A program made the translations under genes and the position numbers. A stretch of 64,000 nucleotides of DNA from Solobacterium sp. (GTDB lineage Bacteria; Bacillota_I; Bacilli_A; Erysipelotrichales; Erysipelotrichaceae), in contig JAFUFO010000021.1 in NCBI GenBank assembly GCA_017469885.1, positions 124,001 through 188,000 of the forward strand. Direction: 5' to 3'. The notes beneath the pieces are model-generated. The model ran no database searches, was not told where the DNA came from, and was given only the letters and a program-made list of their open reading frames with translations. Positions 32,575-42,441 of the stretch are shown piece by piece (within the stretch, counting starts at the first letter, position 1; each line of letters opens with the position of its first letter).

Positions 32575-34551
32575 ATGCCAGTACTTGACATTATGGATAC
32601 CTATAACGATGCCAGGAAGAAGGGCCTCCGCGCAATGCGTGCCGCGCAGGCGGAGGGAACCTATCCGTATCTTCCTGCCCTCGATGAAATGCTTGGCGCA
32701 GAAGGTGAGCGTCTCTCGCAGAAAAACCTCGGCGTCAAGGAAATACCGCTTGATATGGTTGTCGGCACAAAAACAAAAGGCCGGCAGAATTCCTTCGCGT
32801 GCAATTTCATGCCGATCCTTGAATTCGACACCGAGTTCGGCATGAAGTGGGGGAAGGTCTATAACTACCACATGGAAGTCGGTATCAGTGATCCGATCAA
32901 ATGCTATGAATATATGAAGAAGTTCTATGTGCTTGAGGGAAACAAGCGTGTTTCCGTGCTCAAGTCACTGAATATGCCTTCCGTGGATGCGGAAGTGATC
33001 CGGATCATGCCGGAGAAGACCGATGAGCGGGATGTGCAGCTCTACTATGAGTTTGTGGATTTCTATAATCTGTGTCCGGTCTATGAGGTGGACTTCTCTC
33101 ACCCCGGCGGATACAAGAAGTTCGTGGAACTGCTCGGTCTTTCCGAAACGGAGCCGTGGCCGGAAGATACCGTCCGGATGGTAGAGGCGGGATATTATCG
33201 CTTCAAGCGCGTCTTTGACGCCAAATTCCCCAACGGAATCAAAGGACTCACCATGGCGGAAGCGCTGCTGGTCTATCTGTCCGTATACAGTATGGAAAGC
33301 ATCTTCGATCAGACGCGGCCGGTCATCGAACGGCGGATTGAACGTCTGACGGAAGAGTTCTACTCGCAGGTCAACGAAGAGAATATCGCTCTGCAGAAAG
33401 CGCCGGCACCGCATGCGGAGGCCAACCGCGGCTTCTTCGCAAATTTCTTCAGCGCACCGGTTGCCTACAGCGAGCATCATCCGCTCAAGGCGGCGTTCCT
33501 GTATACCAAGACACCGGAAGTGTCTTCCTGGATCAATGACCAGGAAATCGGACGTATTTATCTGAATCACCGGTTTGAAGGTCTGATCAAAACGAAGGCG
33601 TACTTCAACTGTGCCGATGATGCCTCGATCAAAGCGGCGATTACCGATGCGGCCGAATCAGGTGCTGAGCTGATTGTCACAGCTTCCCCGGCAATGATGC
33701 CGCGGACCGTGCGGGCAGCGATTCACTATGACAAGATCCGCTTTCTGAATCTGTCGCTGAATCTGTCGCACAAGAAGGTGCGCACCTACTATGCAAGAAT
33801 GTACGAGGCGAAGTTCCTGATGGGAGCCCTTGCGGCTTCCTATGCCTCCGATCATAAGATCGGGTATCTTGCGGATAATCCGATCTACGGCGATATCGCA
33901 AGAATCAACGCGTTTGCGAGCGGCGCCGCCATCGTTGACCCGGATGTAAAGGTCTATCTGGAATGGTCGACGATCAAGGGCAACGACTGGCGCAAGTCCT
34001 TCAAGGAGAAGGGAATCTCCGTCATTTCCGGACCGGATTATGCATCCTTTGCGGACAATTACACCGAACAGGGCGTCTTCCGCTGGGATGAGAACGGAGA
34101 AGTCATCAATCTTGCCTCACCGCTCTTCAACTGGGGCAAATATTACGAACTGATCGTTGACTCCATTATCAAGGACACCTATGACGATGATCCGTCGGTC
34201 CGTGCCAACCAGGCGATCAACTACTGGTACGGCATCTCTGCCGGTGTCGTGGATATCTCGGTTTCCGAACAGGTATCCTACTATACCCGCAAGCTGCTCG
34301 GTATTCTCAAGCACGGCCTCAAGCGCGGTTCCATCGAACCGTTTGCGGGCGAAATCCACAGCCAGCACCGTATGATCCAGGGCAAGGACGCAAAGGTGCT
34401 CAGTGACGATGAAATCATCCGAATGAACTGGCTGAATGACAATGTCATCGGTTCGATTCCGCAGAAGGATTCTCTGGATGAAGATACGAAGGACATTGTC
34501 GAGGTAAGCGGCGTAAACAGCGACATGCAGAAAGCCGCAAAGGTAGATTAA
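32575..34551 (+). CDS. Cytoplasmic BMP-domain protein with ParB-like N-terminal domain
   Basis: Protein of 658 residues. There is no signal peptide or lipobox, although the C-terminal part (about 300-600) looks like the BMP/PnrA basic membrane lipoprotein fold used by nucleoside ABC importers (KAAFLYTKTP, AKFLMGALAASYASDHKIGYLADNP, YYELIVDSIIKDTY). The N-terminal part contains FYVLEGNKRVSVLKSL, reminiscent of ParB/sulfiredoxin-like domains, then a helical linker. Without export it cannot be a normal receptor; a nucleoside-sensing cytoplasmic role is an inference. AGGAGGAA precedes the start. A metallophosphoesterase gene follows after 11 bases. Confidence 0.8.
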   Translation: MPVLDIMDTYNDARKKGLRAMRAAQAEGTYPYLPALDEMLGAEGERLSQKNLGVKEIPLDMVVGTKTKGRQNSFACNFMPILEFDTEFGMKWGKVYNYHMEVGISDPIKCYEYMKKFYVLEGNKRVSVLKSLNMPSVDAEVIRIMPEKTDERDVQLYYEFVDFYNLCPVYEVDFSHPGGYKKFVELLGLSETEPWPEDTVRMVEAGYYRFKRVFDAKFPNGIKGLTMAEALLVYLSVYSMESIFDQTRPVIERRIERLTEEFYSQVNEENIALQKAPAPHAEANRGFFANFFSAPVAYSEHHPLKAAFLYTKTPEVSSWINDQEIGRIYLNHRFEGLIKTKAYFNCADDASIKAAITDAAESGAELIVTASPAMMPRTVRAAIHYDKIRFLNLSLNLSHKKVRTYYARMYEAKFLMGALAASYASDHKIGYLADNPIYGDIARINAFASGAAIVDPDVKVYLEWSTIKGNDWRKSFKEKGISVISGPDYASFADNYTEQGVFRWDENGEVINLASPLFNWGKYYELIVDSIIKDTYDDDPSVRANQAINYWYGISAGVVDISVSEQVSYYTRKLLGILKHGLKRGSIEPFAGEIHSQHRMIQGKDAKVLSDDEIIRMNWLNDNVIGSIPQKDSLDEDTKDIVEVSGVNSDMQKAAKVD

Positions 34552-34562
34552 CAGGTAGGATA

Positions 34563-35240
34563 ATGAACATTCTCGCGCTGGCAGATACAGAGCTTCAGAA
34601 TCTGTATGATTACTACAACCCCCGCAGGACGGAAGGAGCCGACCTGATCATTTCATGCGGGGATCTGAACGCAAAGTATCTGGAATTTCTGACGACTGTC
34701 GTAAACAAACCGCTGCTTTACATCAACGGAAATCACGATACGCAGTATAAGGAACATGCGCCGGAGGGCTGTATCAGTATTGAAGATATGGTCTATGAAT
34801 ACAAAGGCCTGCGAATCGCGGGGCTCGGCGGCTCCTACAAATACAAACCGACCGGAAAGCCGTACATGTATACGGAGAAACAGATGGCATGGCGGATCCG
34901 GCGTCTGCGCTCCTGGATCAGGGCCTATGAGGGCATCGATATTCTGGTGACGCATGCGCCTGCGGAAGGGTATGGCGATCTGGATGATCTGCCGCATTGG
35001 GGGTTTGCCTGCTTCAATGATCTGCTTGCGGAATACAAACCGAAGCTGATGCTTTACGGACACGTTCATAAGGAGTATGGTGATTTTCAGCGCGAGATCG
35101 TGCACGAAAGCGGCACGAAACTGATAAACTGCTATGGCAGCGTTATGATACCGTTTGAGGACGGGTTGATTACAGAGCGCTCCGCAGCCGCAAAGCGCAG
35201 AATCAGACTGCTCAAATGGTTAAACAGCAGAGGGGAATAA
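34563..35240 (+). CDS. Metallophosphoesterase
   Basis: Protein of 225 residues with calcineurin-like motifs: LADTELQNLYD in place of the usual D-x-H start, ISCGDLNAKYLE, INGNHD, VTHAPAEGYGD and YGHVHKEYG. The first metal-binding His is replaced (ADTE), a variant seen in some members. It lies between the BMP-domain gene and alr with spacings of 11 and 6 bases, so the three are probably co-transcribed. Substrate unknown. Confidence 0.85.
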   Translation: MNILALADTELQNLYDYYNPRRTEGADLIISCGDLNAKYLEFLTTVVNKPLLYINGNHDTQYKEHAPEGCISIEDMVYEYKGLRIAGLGGSYKYKPTGKPYMYTEKQMAWRIRRLRSWIRAYEGIDILVTHAPAEGYGDLDDLPHWGFACFNDLLAEYKPKLMLYGHVHKEYGDFQREIVHESGTKLINCYGSVMIPFEDGLITERSAAAKRRIRLLKWLNSRGE

Positions 35241-35246
35241 CAGGAT

Positions 35247-36365
35247 ATGCATCGTAAGACATGGATGGAAATTGATTTGGACGCCGTTGAGGCAAATGTC
35301 CGGACCGCGAAGGAAAGATCCGGAAAAAAGATAATCGCCGTGGTAAAGGCAGACGGATACGGTCTCGGCGACCTTGCGGTCGCAAATGCCGCAGTCGCGG
35401 CAGGCGCAGAGATGCTGGCGGTTTCCTCCTGCGATGAGGCAATGATCCTCAGAAATAAAGGATATAACGGAGATGTGCTGATTCTCGGACATACCGATGC
35501 CGAGGACCTTGCGCGAATGATCAGGCAGAAGATTGCAGTCCCGGCGTATTCCACGCTTTGGGTAAAGAATGCGATTGAAGCTGGCTGCCGCGGGCTGCGT
35601 GTGCATATCAAGGTCGATACCGGCATGAACCGGATCGGCTTCAAGGACAATGCGGAGATCCGTCAGGCAATCCATGACCTCACGGAAGCCGGCGCAGAAG
35701 TGGAAGGCATCTTCACACACTTTGCCTGCGCGGATACGGATCCGGAATTTACGAAGGTTCAGTATGAACGGTTCCGCAGGGCAGTGGAGGAAGCGAATCA
35801 TTCCTTCCGCTGGATCCATTGCGATAACTCCGAGGCAACACTGTCCTTTAAAGATGATCTTTCCAATGCCTGCCGTTTCGGAATCGGAATGTACGGCATT
35901 TCCGACACCTATAAGGGACTGAGCCATGCGGTATCGCTGTGGTCGGAGATCTTTCTCGTGAAACAGGTTCCGGCTGGTGAAACGATCGGCTACGGCGCGA
36001 CCTACCGTACGGAAGCACCGGAATGGATCGCCACCATGCCGATCGGCTACGCGGACGGCCTGGTCCGGAAGAATCAGGGCCGGAACGTTTATATCGACGG
36101 GGAATATGTGCCGATCGTCGGCCGTGTATGCATGGATCAGACGATGATCCGGCTTCCGCATCCGATGGCGGAAGGCACAAAGGTCGAACTGTTCGGTCCG
36201 CACCTCTCCCTCGAGGCGATGGCCGAAGACCTCGGTACGATTCCTTATGAAATCATCTGTCTGATTTCAGAACGCGTTACCCGGATCTATACCCGGAACG
36301 GCAAGCAGGTGGATGAGTTCAACGGACGGGTGATCGAATCCAAATACAACCCGGACGGGGAATAA
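35247..36365 (+). CDS. alr: Alanine racemase
   Basis: Protein of 372 residues. PLP binds K34 in AVVKADGYGLG; IKVDTGMNRIGF is the substrate-loop motif; GIGMYGIS and GYGATYRTEAP in the C-terminal half carry the second catalytic Tyr; GRVCMDQTMI closes the active site. It makes D-alanine for peptidoglycan. It is last in the transcript started by the BMP-domain gene and is followed by a terminator. Confidence 0.96.
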   Translation: MHRKTWMEIDLDAVEANVRTAKERSGKKIIAVVKADGYGLGDLAVANAAVAAGAEMLAVSSCDEAMILRNKGYNGDVLILGHTDAEDLARMIRQKIAVPAYSTLWVKNAIEAGCRGLRVHIKVDTGMNRIGFKDNAEIRQAIHDLTEAGAEVEGIFTHFACADTDPEFTKVQYERFRRAVEEANHSFRWIHCDNSEATLSFKDDLSNACRFGIGMYGISDTYKGLSHAVSLWSEIFLVKQVPAGETIGYGATYRTEAPEWIATMPIGYADGLVRKNQGRNVYIDGEYVPIVGRVCMDQTMIRLPHPMAEGTKVELFGPHLSLEAMAEDLGTIPYEIICLISERVTRIYTRNGKQVDEFNGRVIESKYNPDGE

Positions 36366-36370
36366 ACAAC

Positions 36371-36395
36371 AGGACAGCGTAACGCTGTCTTTTCT
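36371..36395 (+). terminator. Terminator of alr
   Basis: Stem GACAGCG / CGCTGTC followed by TTTTCT, 7 bases after the stop. Confidence 0.8.
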
Positions 36396-36482
36396 AATAT
36401 TGTTAATGAAAGAATTTTCAGAAAAAGTGAGAGAAAATATTTTCAGCACATGCTATCATAATACAAATACAGGAGGAAGCCC

Positions 36483-37550
36483 ATGTCCCGCTATATGAAT
36501 CCGAGCTATCGGTCACTGAAGCCGTACGTTCCCGGGGAGATCCCGCGGGACAGAACCTTCATCAAACTGAATACAAATGAATCCCCGTATCCGCCGTCTC
36601 CCGGTGTCATCGCGACGTTTACTGCGGACAACGCAAAACTGCAGCGTCTGTACAGCGATCCCGCCAGTATCGATCTTGACCGGGCAATCGCCGGGGCAGT
36701 CCGGGTGCGCCAGGAAAACATCATGGCGACCGGCGGAAGCGATGAAGCGCTCGAGCTGGCGTTCATGGCCTATGCCGCAGACGGCATTGCCTTTGCGGAT
36801 GAGACCTACGGGTTTTACCGTGTGCTTGCCGACCTGCATGATCTCGATACCCGCATCATTTCGCTGCGGGATGATTTTTCATTGAATCCGGAAGATTATT
36901 ACAACCTTGGCAGGATGATCGTCATTGCCAACCCGAATGCGCCGACCGGTCTGTATCTCAAGCCGGGCGTGATTGAAGACATCGTTCGTCATAACCCTGA
37001 CCATGTGGTGGTGATCGATGAGGCGTATGTGGATTTCGGAAATGAATCCGTGATTCCGCTTATTAATAAGTATGACAATCTGCTTGTGACGCAGACCTTC
37101 TCGAAGTCCCGCAGTCTTGCGGGTGCCCGGATCGGCTTTGCGGCAGGAAATGCGGCGCTGATCGAAGATCTTGAGCGGCTGCGCAATTCGCGCAACCCGT
37201 ATGACCTTTCCAGGCAGTCCCAGCTTGCGGGCGTAAAAGCGGTGGAGGATGCAGCTTATTACCGTGACCTCTGTGTCCGCATCGTGCGCACCCGGGAATG
37301 GACGATGCGTCAGCTGAAAGCACTTGGTTTTACCGGAACGGACAGCTGTGCGAACTTTGTGTTTGTGAAGCACCCGGATTTCCCGGGTGAAGTCATTGCG
37401 CAGAAACTGCGGGAGAAGGGATTCCTGATCCGGCATTTCAATAAGGAACGCATCAGAGATTACAACCGTATCACGATCGGAACCGAAGAAGACATGGAAG
37501 CGCTCGTGGAAGCGCTCAGGGAGATAACCGGCTATGACAAGAACAGCTGA
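36483..37550 (+). CDS. hisC: Histidinol-phosphate aminotransferase
   Basis: Protein of 355 residues, class I/II PLP aminotransferase. [13 protein letters not shown] is the substrate-binding start typical of HisC; NPNAPTG, DEAYVDF and [15 protein letters not shown] (PLP Lys) follow. It converts imidazole-acetol phosphate to histidinol phosphate. It is the first gene of the ten-gene his operon, with AGGAGG just upstream. The 117-base gap before it holds the alr terminator and A/T-rich sequence; I see no T-box or attenuator there. Confidence 0.95.
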   Translation: MSRYMNPSYRSLKPYVPGEIPRDRTFIKLNTNESPYPPSPGVIATFTADNAKLQRLYSDPASIDLDRAIAGAVRVRQENIMATGGSDEALELAFMAYAADGIAFADETYGFYRVLADLHDLDTRIISLRDDFSLNPEDYYNLGRMIVIANPNAPTGLYLKPGVIEDIVRHNPDHVVVIDEAYVDFGNESVIPLINKYDNLLVTQTFSKSRSLAGARIGFAAGNAALIEDLERLRNSRNPYDLSRQSQLAGVKAVEDAAYYRDLCVRIVRTREWTMRQLKALGFTGTDSCANFVFVKHPDFPGEVIAQKLREKGFLIRHFNKERIRDYNRITIGTEEDMEALVEALREITGYDKNS

Positions 37551-38124
37551 ACTCAAACGCACAACTGCGGAAACGGATATTTATGTGTCTGTGGATCTCG
37601 ACGGAACCGGGAAGACATCGATTGCCTCCGGTATCGGATTTCTCGATCACATGCTTGTGCTTCTTTCCCGCCACTCCGGCATTTCAATGACCGTCACCTG
37701 TAACGGCGATACCGAAGTGGATGATCACCACAGCACCGAGGATATCGGAATCGCACTTGGAACGGTGATCAGGGAAGCGCTTGGCGATAAGAAGGGCATC
37801 CGCCGGTACGGAACGATGATCCTGCCGATGGATGAGGCGCTTGTCATTGCGGCGCTGGATATTTCCGGCCGCGGCGGACTGTACTATGATGTGCCGTTCC
37901 TGACGGAAAAGATCGGCACCTTTGATACGGAACTGGTTGAGGAATTCATGCATTCCTTTGCCATGAATGCAGGGATCACTCTGCATCTGCGCAAACTTGC
38001 CGGAACCAACAGTCACCATGTCGCAGAGGCATGCTTTAAAGGATTGGGCCGAGCCCTGCGCGAGGCGGTATCTATGGACGAGCGCTTTAAGGACAGCGTG
38101 CCGTCCACCAAGGGGGTTTTATGA
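37534..38124 (+). CDS. hisB: Imidazoleglycerol-phosphate dehydratase
   Basis: Protein of 196 residues, the monofunctional IGPD without the phosphatase half found in enterobacteria. [15 protein letters not shown] and the manganese-binding [14 protein letters not shown] and [17 protein letters not shown] motifs are all present. It overlaps hisC by 17 bases. Confidence 0.97.
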   Translation: MTRTAELKRTTAETDIYVSVDLDGTGKTSIASGIGFLDHMLVLLSRHSGISMTVTCNGDTEVDDHHSTEDIGIALGTVIREALGDKKGIRRYGTMILPMDEALVIAALDISGRGGLYYDVPFLTEKIGTFDTELVEEFMHSFAMNAGITLHLRKLAGTNSHHVAEACFKGLGRALREAVSMDERFKDSVPSTKGVL

Positions 38125-39194
38125 GTCTTGAAGTACGGCTGAACCGGCTGTTTGAAACCTATGGCTACCGCCGATTCAAAATGTCCAAATTTGAAGAGTA
38201 TGACCTGTATGCGGAAAACCGTGATTTTCTGACCAGCAGCCAGGTCATTACCTTTAATGACCTCGACGGAAAGCTGCTTGCGCTCAAGCCGGATATCACG
38301 CTCTCCATCATCAAGGGCACTACAGAGCCGCGCAAGGTTTATTACAACGAGATGGTTTACCGTGTGCGCGACCGCCATTACCGCGAAATTCCGCAGGCCG
38401 GCGTCGAGTGCATCGGAAGGATCGATCCGTATCTGGAATCCGAAGTTATCGCGCTTGCGGCGAAGGCGCTGGAAGCGGTGGATGAAGACTATATCCTGCG
38501 TATCTCCGACATCGGATTTATCCGCACCTATCTCGAAGCGCAGAACGTGAAAGAAACCTACCGTCCGTTCATCATCGATGCGATGGCCGGAAAAAATGCC
38601 GATTATATGAAACAGCTTGCGGCGAAGGGAATCCTCACGGAAGCGCAGAAGGATGTGCTGGCGGGACTGGTGGAGCTGTATCTGCCGCTGAAGAAGGGTA
38701 TTAAGGAAGTGCGCCGCATGATCAGTGCGCCGTCCTGTACGGCACTGCTTGATCATCTCGATGAACTGTGTTCCATTCTCGGCGGATTCGGTGTGCTGGA
38801 TCATATTTACCTGGATTTTTCCCTGATGAATTCCATGGATTATTACAACGGCGTTGTATTTCAGGGCGCCGTCAGTGATATCCCGTTCACAGTGCTTTCC
38901 GGCGGCCGCTATGACCGGCTTCCGGAGAAGATGGGAAAACCGTTCGGCGCGATCGGCTTTGCGGTCTATATGGATGTTGTGGAAAACCGCCGCCGTTCTT
39001 CGAAGCATTATGACGGCGATATTCTGATCACCTATACGGACCGTGACCGTCCTGCCATGCTCGCAAAGACTGTCAGTGCATTATGCGCAGCCGGATACCG
39101 TGTGCGTGCGGTACGGGCGGGTGATGAAGCCGACCTGACACGCTGGAAGAAGGTACTGACTCTGAAAGAGGCGAAGAAGGAGGCGGGCGCATGA
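38121..39194 (+). CDS. hisZ: ATP phosphoribosyltransferase regulatory subunit HisZ
   Basis: Protein of 357 residues, a catalytically inactive histidyl-tRNA-synthetase paralogue. [39 protein letters not shown] and [24 protein letters not shown] match the class II motifs. It pairs with the short HisG to form the active, histidine-sensitive first enzyme. The usual anticodon-binding domain is absent. It overlaps both neighbours by 4 bases. Confidence 0.95.
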   Translation: MSLEVRLNRLFETYGYRRFKMSKFEEYDLYAENRDFLTSSQVITFNDLDGKLLALKPDITLSIIKGTTEPRKVYYNEMVYRVRDRHYREIPQAGVECIGRIDPYLESEVIALAAKALEAVDEDYILRISDIGFIRTYLEAQNVKETYRPFIIDAMAGKNADYMKQLAAKGILTEAQKDVLAGLVELYLPLKKGIKEVRRMISAPSCTALLDHLDELCSILGGFGVLDHIYLDFSLMNSMDYYNGVVFQGAVSDIPFTVLSGGRYDRLPEKMGKPFGAIGFAVYMDVVENRRRSSKHYDGDILITYTDRDRPAMLAKTVSALCAAGYRVRAVRAGDEADLTRWKKVLTLKEAKKEAGA

Positions 39195-39823
39195 TCAACG
39201 TAGCACTTCCGAAGGGAAGACTCGGCGACAAGGTTTATGAAAAGCTTGCGGCTGCGGGTTATGAATGCCCGGAACTGCTGGATAAAAAATCCCGCCGCCT
39301 GGTATTTGAAAACAGGGAGAAAGGTGTGCGCTATTTCAGCGTGAAGCCGACGGATGTCGCAGTCTATGTCGAGCGCGGCGCAGCCGATGTCGGCATTGCC
39401 GGCAAGGATATCCTGCTGGAATATGCGCCGGATGTCTATGAGCTGCTCGATCTTGGCATCGGGGTCTGCCGGATGTGCATTGCCGGCTATCCGGATTTCT
39501 ATGATGATACGGACCGCCCGCTGCGCGTCGCGACAAAGTTTCCGACGATCGCGCGTGCGTACTATGAGGGAAAGGGACGTGATATCGATATCATCAAGCT
39601 TCACGGGTCCATTGAACTGGCGCCGATCCTGGAGCTGTCCGATGTTATCTGCGATATCGTTGAGACCGGAAGCACGTTAAAGGAAAACAATCTGGTCGTG
39701 CTCGAAGAAGTGGAGCCGATCAGTGCCCGCTTTATTGCCAACCGTATCTCCTGGCAGTTCAAGCATGAAGAAATCATGGCGATGAAACATGCGCTGGAAG
39801 CGCAGATGGAGGAAACACGATGA
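39191..39823 (+). CDS. hisG: ATP phosphoribosyltransferase catalytic subunit, short form
   Basis: Protein of 210 residues, the short HisG that lacks the C-terminal regulatory domain and needs HisZ. ALPKGRLGDKVYEKL opens the protein; GIAGKDILLEYAPDVYELLDLGIG and VETGSTLKENNLVVLEEVEPISARFIAN are family signatures. It commits PRPP and ATP to histidine synthesis. HisZ lies directly upstream. Confidence 0.97.
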   Translation: MINVALPKGRLGDKVYEKLAAAGYECPELLDKKSRRLVFENREKGVRYFSVKPTDVAVYVERGAADVGIAGKDILLEYAPDVYELLDLGIGVCRMCIAGYPDFYDDTDRPLRVATKFPTIARAYYEGKGRDIDIIKLHGSIELAPILELSDVICDIVETGSTLKENNLVVLEEVEPISARFIANRISWQFKHEEIMAMKHALEAQMEETR

Positions 39824-41103
39824 TCCGAATTTATGACGGAAAAGATATCCGCGATGAAGAGATTTTTGCGCGCAGTGAAGAACAGGCCAATGTGGCCCCG
39901 GCTGTCGCCGCAATCATTGCGGATGTAAGAGAAAACAAGGATAAGGCACTGTTTGCCTATACTGAAAAATTTGATCATGTATCGCTTTCCTCTCTGCTTG
40001 TCAGTGAACAGGAAATCGAGGAAGCGGTGGAATCCGTGGATCCGGTACTGCTGGAAGTAATGAGTGAAGCGGCGCAGAATATTGCGGCATATCACGAAAA
40101 ACAGATTCGGCATGACTTTTCCATGATGGAAAAGGAAGGCGTCGTCCTGGGACAGCGGGTGCTTCCGCTGGAGCGGGTCGGTGTCTATGTGCCGGGCGGC
40201 ACCGCAGCCTATCCGAGCACGGTTCTGATGGATACCGTTCCGGCACGGCTTGCGGGCGTTAAGGAAATCATCATGGTTACGCCGCCCTCCAAAGACGGAA
40301 CGATCAGTCCGAATATTCTTGCGGCGGCCTATATCGCCGGCATTAACCGTATCTATAAGGTCGGCGGTGCCCAGGCGGTTGCGGCGCTGGCTTACGGAAC
40401 CGAATCGATTCCCGCAGTGGACAAGATCGTCGGTCCGGGAAATGCCTATGTCGCAGAAGCGAAGAAACAGGTATTCGGCCAGGTTGGCATCGACATGGTC
40501 GCCGGTCCGAGTGAAGTTCTGATCATCGCGGACAGTAAATCCAACCCGTGCTATGTGGCAGCGGATCTGCTTTCCCAGGCGGAACATGACCGCATGGCAT
40601 CTGCCGTGCTGATCACTGATTCGATGGAACTCGCAAAGCAGGTCCAGGCGGAAATCGAAACCCAGTTAAGCACACTGGAGCGCGAGGCAATTGCCCGTCC
40701 CTCCATCGACAATAACGGAAAGATCATTGTGACAAATGATCTGAATGATGCGGCGAAGGTATCCAACCGGATCGCTCCGGAACATCTCGAACTCTGCGTG
40801 GATGATCCGTTTGCGCTTCTGAATCAGATTACCAATGCCGGCTCGGTATTCCTCGGCCGGTGGAATCCGGAACCGATGGGAGACTATTTTGCCGGTCCGA
40901 ACCATACGCTTCCGACCATGGGCACGGCACGTTTCTACAGTCCGCTGTCTGTGGATGACTTTGTAAAGAAGATGCAGTACAGCTACTTCACGAAGGATGC
41001 GCTCGCAAAGGATGCCCTGAAGGTCAGTTTGTTTGCGCGCTCCGAAGGACTCACGGCACATGCCCGTGCCATTGAGATCCGTTTTGAGGATGACGGCGAA
41101 TGA
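39820..41103 (+). CDS. hisD: Histidinol dehydrogenase
   Basis: Protein of 427 residues. VGVYVPGGTAAYPSTVLM, KIVGPGNAYVAEAKKQVFG, MVAGPSEVLIIAD, LLSQAEHDRMASA and the zinc/catalytic region FAGPNHTLPTMGTARFYSPLSV are all as expected. It oxidises histidinol to histidine in two NAD-linked steps. It overlaps hisG and hisH by 4 bases each. Confidence 0.97.
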   Translation: MIRIYDGKDIRDEEIFARSEEQANVAPAVAAIIADVRENKDKALFAYTEKFDHVSLSSLLVSEQEIEEAVESVDPVLLEVMSEAAQNIAAYHEKQIRHDFSMMEKEGVVLGQRVLPLERVGVYVPGGTAAYPSTVLMDTVPARLAGVKEIIMVTPPSKDGTISPNILAAAYIAGINRIYKVGGAQAVAALAYGTESIPAVDKIVGPGNAYVAEAKKQVFGQVGIDMVAGPSEVLIIADSKSNPCYVAADLLSQAEHDRMASAVLITDSMELAKQVQAEIETQLSTLEREAIARPSIDNNGKIIVTNDLNDAAKVSNRIAPEHLELCVDDPFALLNQITNAGSVFLGRWNPEPMGDYFAGPNHTLPTMGTARFYSPLSVDDFVKKMQYSYFTKDALAKDALKVSLFARSEGLTAHARAIEIRFEDDGE

Positions 41104-41708
41104 TTGCGGTCATTGACTACGGCGTCGGAAATCTCTTCTCCCTGAAGAGTTCCCTGCAGGCAATCGGCGCAGATGCCGTTGTGACCCGTGAGCGGGACTG
41201 CATCCTGCAGGCGGATCATGTGATCCTTCCCGGTGTCGGCGCGTTCGGCGATGCGGCCCGCAAGCTGAAAGAGACGGGGATGTTCGATGTGGTGAAGGAA
41301 GTTGCCGCAAAGGGAACCCCGATCCTTGGCATCTGTGTGGGAATGCAGCTGCTGTTTGACGAGAGTCTGGAATTTGGAAGGCATGAAGGACTCGGTCTGA
41401 TTCCGGGAACCGTGGATGCGATCGAACCCCGCATCGGTGCGGACCTTGATGTGCCGCACATGGGCTGGAACAGCCTTTCCTTTCAGAAGGATTCCCGCCT
41501 GTTCGCGGATATTCCCGAACATGCATTTGTTTACTTTGTACATTCCTATGCCTCCTTTGGCTGCGAACCGTATGTCAGCGCACTGACGGAATACGGCATT
41601 CCGCTGACTGCCGCAGTGGAAAAGGGCAATGTTTACGGAACCCAGTTTCATCCGGAAAAAAGCGGACCGACCGGGCTTTCCATTCTGAAAAATTTCTGCA
41701 GTCTGTAA
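41100..41708 (+). CDS. hisH: Imidazole glycerol phosphate synthase, glutaminase subunit
   Basis: Protein of 202 residues, class I glutamine amidotransferase. The nucleophile is C79 in GICVGMQLLFD; H184 and E186 in GTQFHPEKS complete the triad. It supplies ammonia to HisF. A 10-base gap separates it from hisA, the only real gap within the operon. Confidence 0.96.
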   Translation: MIAVIDYGVGNLFSLKSSLQAIGADAVVTRERDCILQADHVILPGVGAFGDAARKLKETGMFDVVKEVAAKGTPILGICVGMQLLFDESLEFGRHEGLGLIPGTVDAIEPRIGADLDVPHMGWNSLSFQKDSRLFADIPEHAFVYFVHSYASFGCEPYVSALTEYGIPLTAAVEKGNVYGTQFHPEKSGPTGLSILKNFCSL

Positions 41709-41718
41709 GGAGAACCGT

Positions 41719-42441
41719 ATGATTCTGTTACCGGCAATTGATTTATATGAACAAAAGGGTGTCCGTCTGTTTAAGGGACAGTATGATCAGATGACGGTCT
41801 ATACCGAGGATCCGGTTTCCTATGCGCATGCGATTGCACAGAAGGGAGCTTCCTGGATCCATCTGGTTGACCTGGAAGGCGCCAGGGACGGCACGTCCCC
41901 GAACCTGGATATTATCCGCAGGATCACCGCAGAAACCGGGCTCTCCGTAGAAACCGGCGGCGGAATCCGCTCCTTTGAGACGATTGAAACCCTGCTTGGG
42001 GCTGGTGTGAAACGCGTGATCATCGGTACCCGGGCGATTGAAGACGAAGACTTCCTGAAGGAAGCGCTGAACCGTTACGGGGATGCGGTTGCGGTCGGCG
42101 TGGATGCGCGCGACGGCAAGGTCGCAACCCATGGCTGGACTGCCACAACAGACCGGGATGCGGAGGAATTCATCATGCATCTGCGGGATCTTGGCGTTTC
42201 GTGCGTGATTGCGACAGACATCAGCCGGGACGGTGCGATGAAGGGAACCAACCGGGACCTGTACCGCCAGCTCTCAGGCATTGATGGTATCAATATCATC
42301 GCAAGCGGCGGCGTGTCCTCACTCGATGATATCTGTGCCCTTGCGGAGATCGGTGTCTACGGCGCGATCCTTGGCAAGGCAATGTATACCGGTGCGGTAA
42401 CGGTGGAAGACGGAATCGCAGCCGCGGAGGGACGCTTATGA
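41719..42441 (+). CDS. hisA: ProFAR isomerase
   Basis: Protein of 240 residues, beta/alpha barrel. LLPAIDLYEQKGVRLFKG carries the catalytic Asp at D8; ETGGGIRSFETIETLL and IATDISRDGAMKGTN (second Asp) are the twin phosphate/substrate motifs; ASGGVSSLDDI closes the site. AAGGAG precedes the start. Confidence 0.96.
   Translation: MILLPAIDLYEQKGVRLFKGQYDQMTVYTEDPVSYAHAIAQKGASWIHLVDLEGARDGTSPNLDIIRRITAETGLSVETGGGIRSFETIETLLGAGVKRVIIGTRAIEDEDFLKEALNRYGDAVAVGVDARDGKVATHGWTATTDRDAEEFIMHLRDLGVSCVIATDISRDGAMKGTNRDLYRQLSGIDGINIIASGGVSSLDDICALAEIGVYGAILGKAMYTGAVTVEDGIAAAEGRL

Noticed and set aside
36396-36482. T-box or histidine attenuator before hisC
   Set aside because: No TGGNACCGCG motif, no His-codon leader peptide and no terminator close to hisC; only A/T-rich promoter-like sequence.
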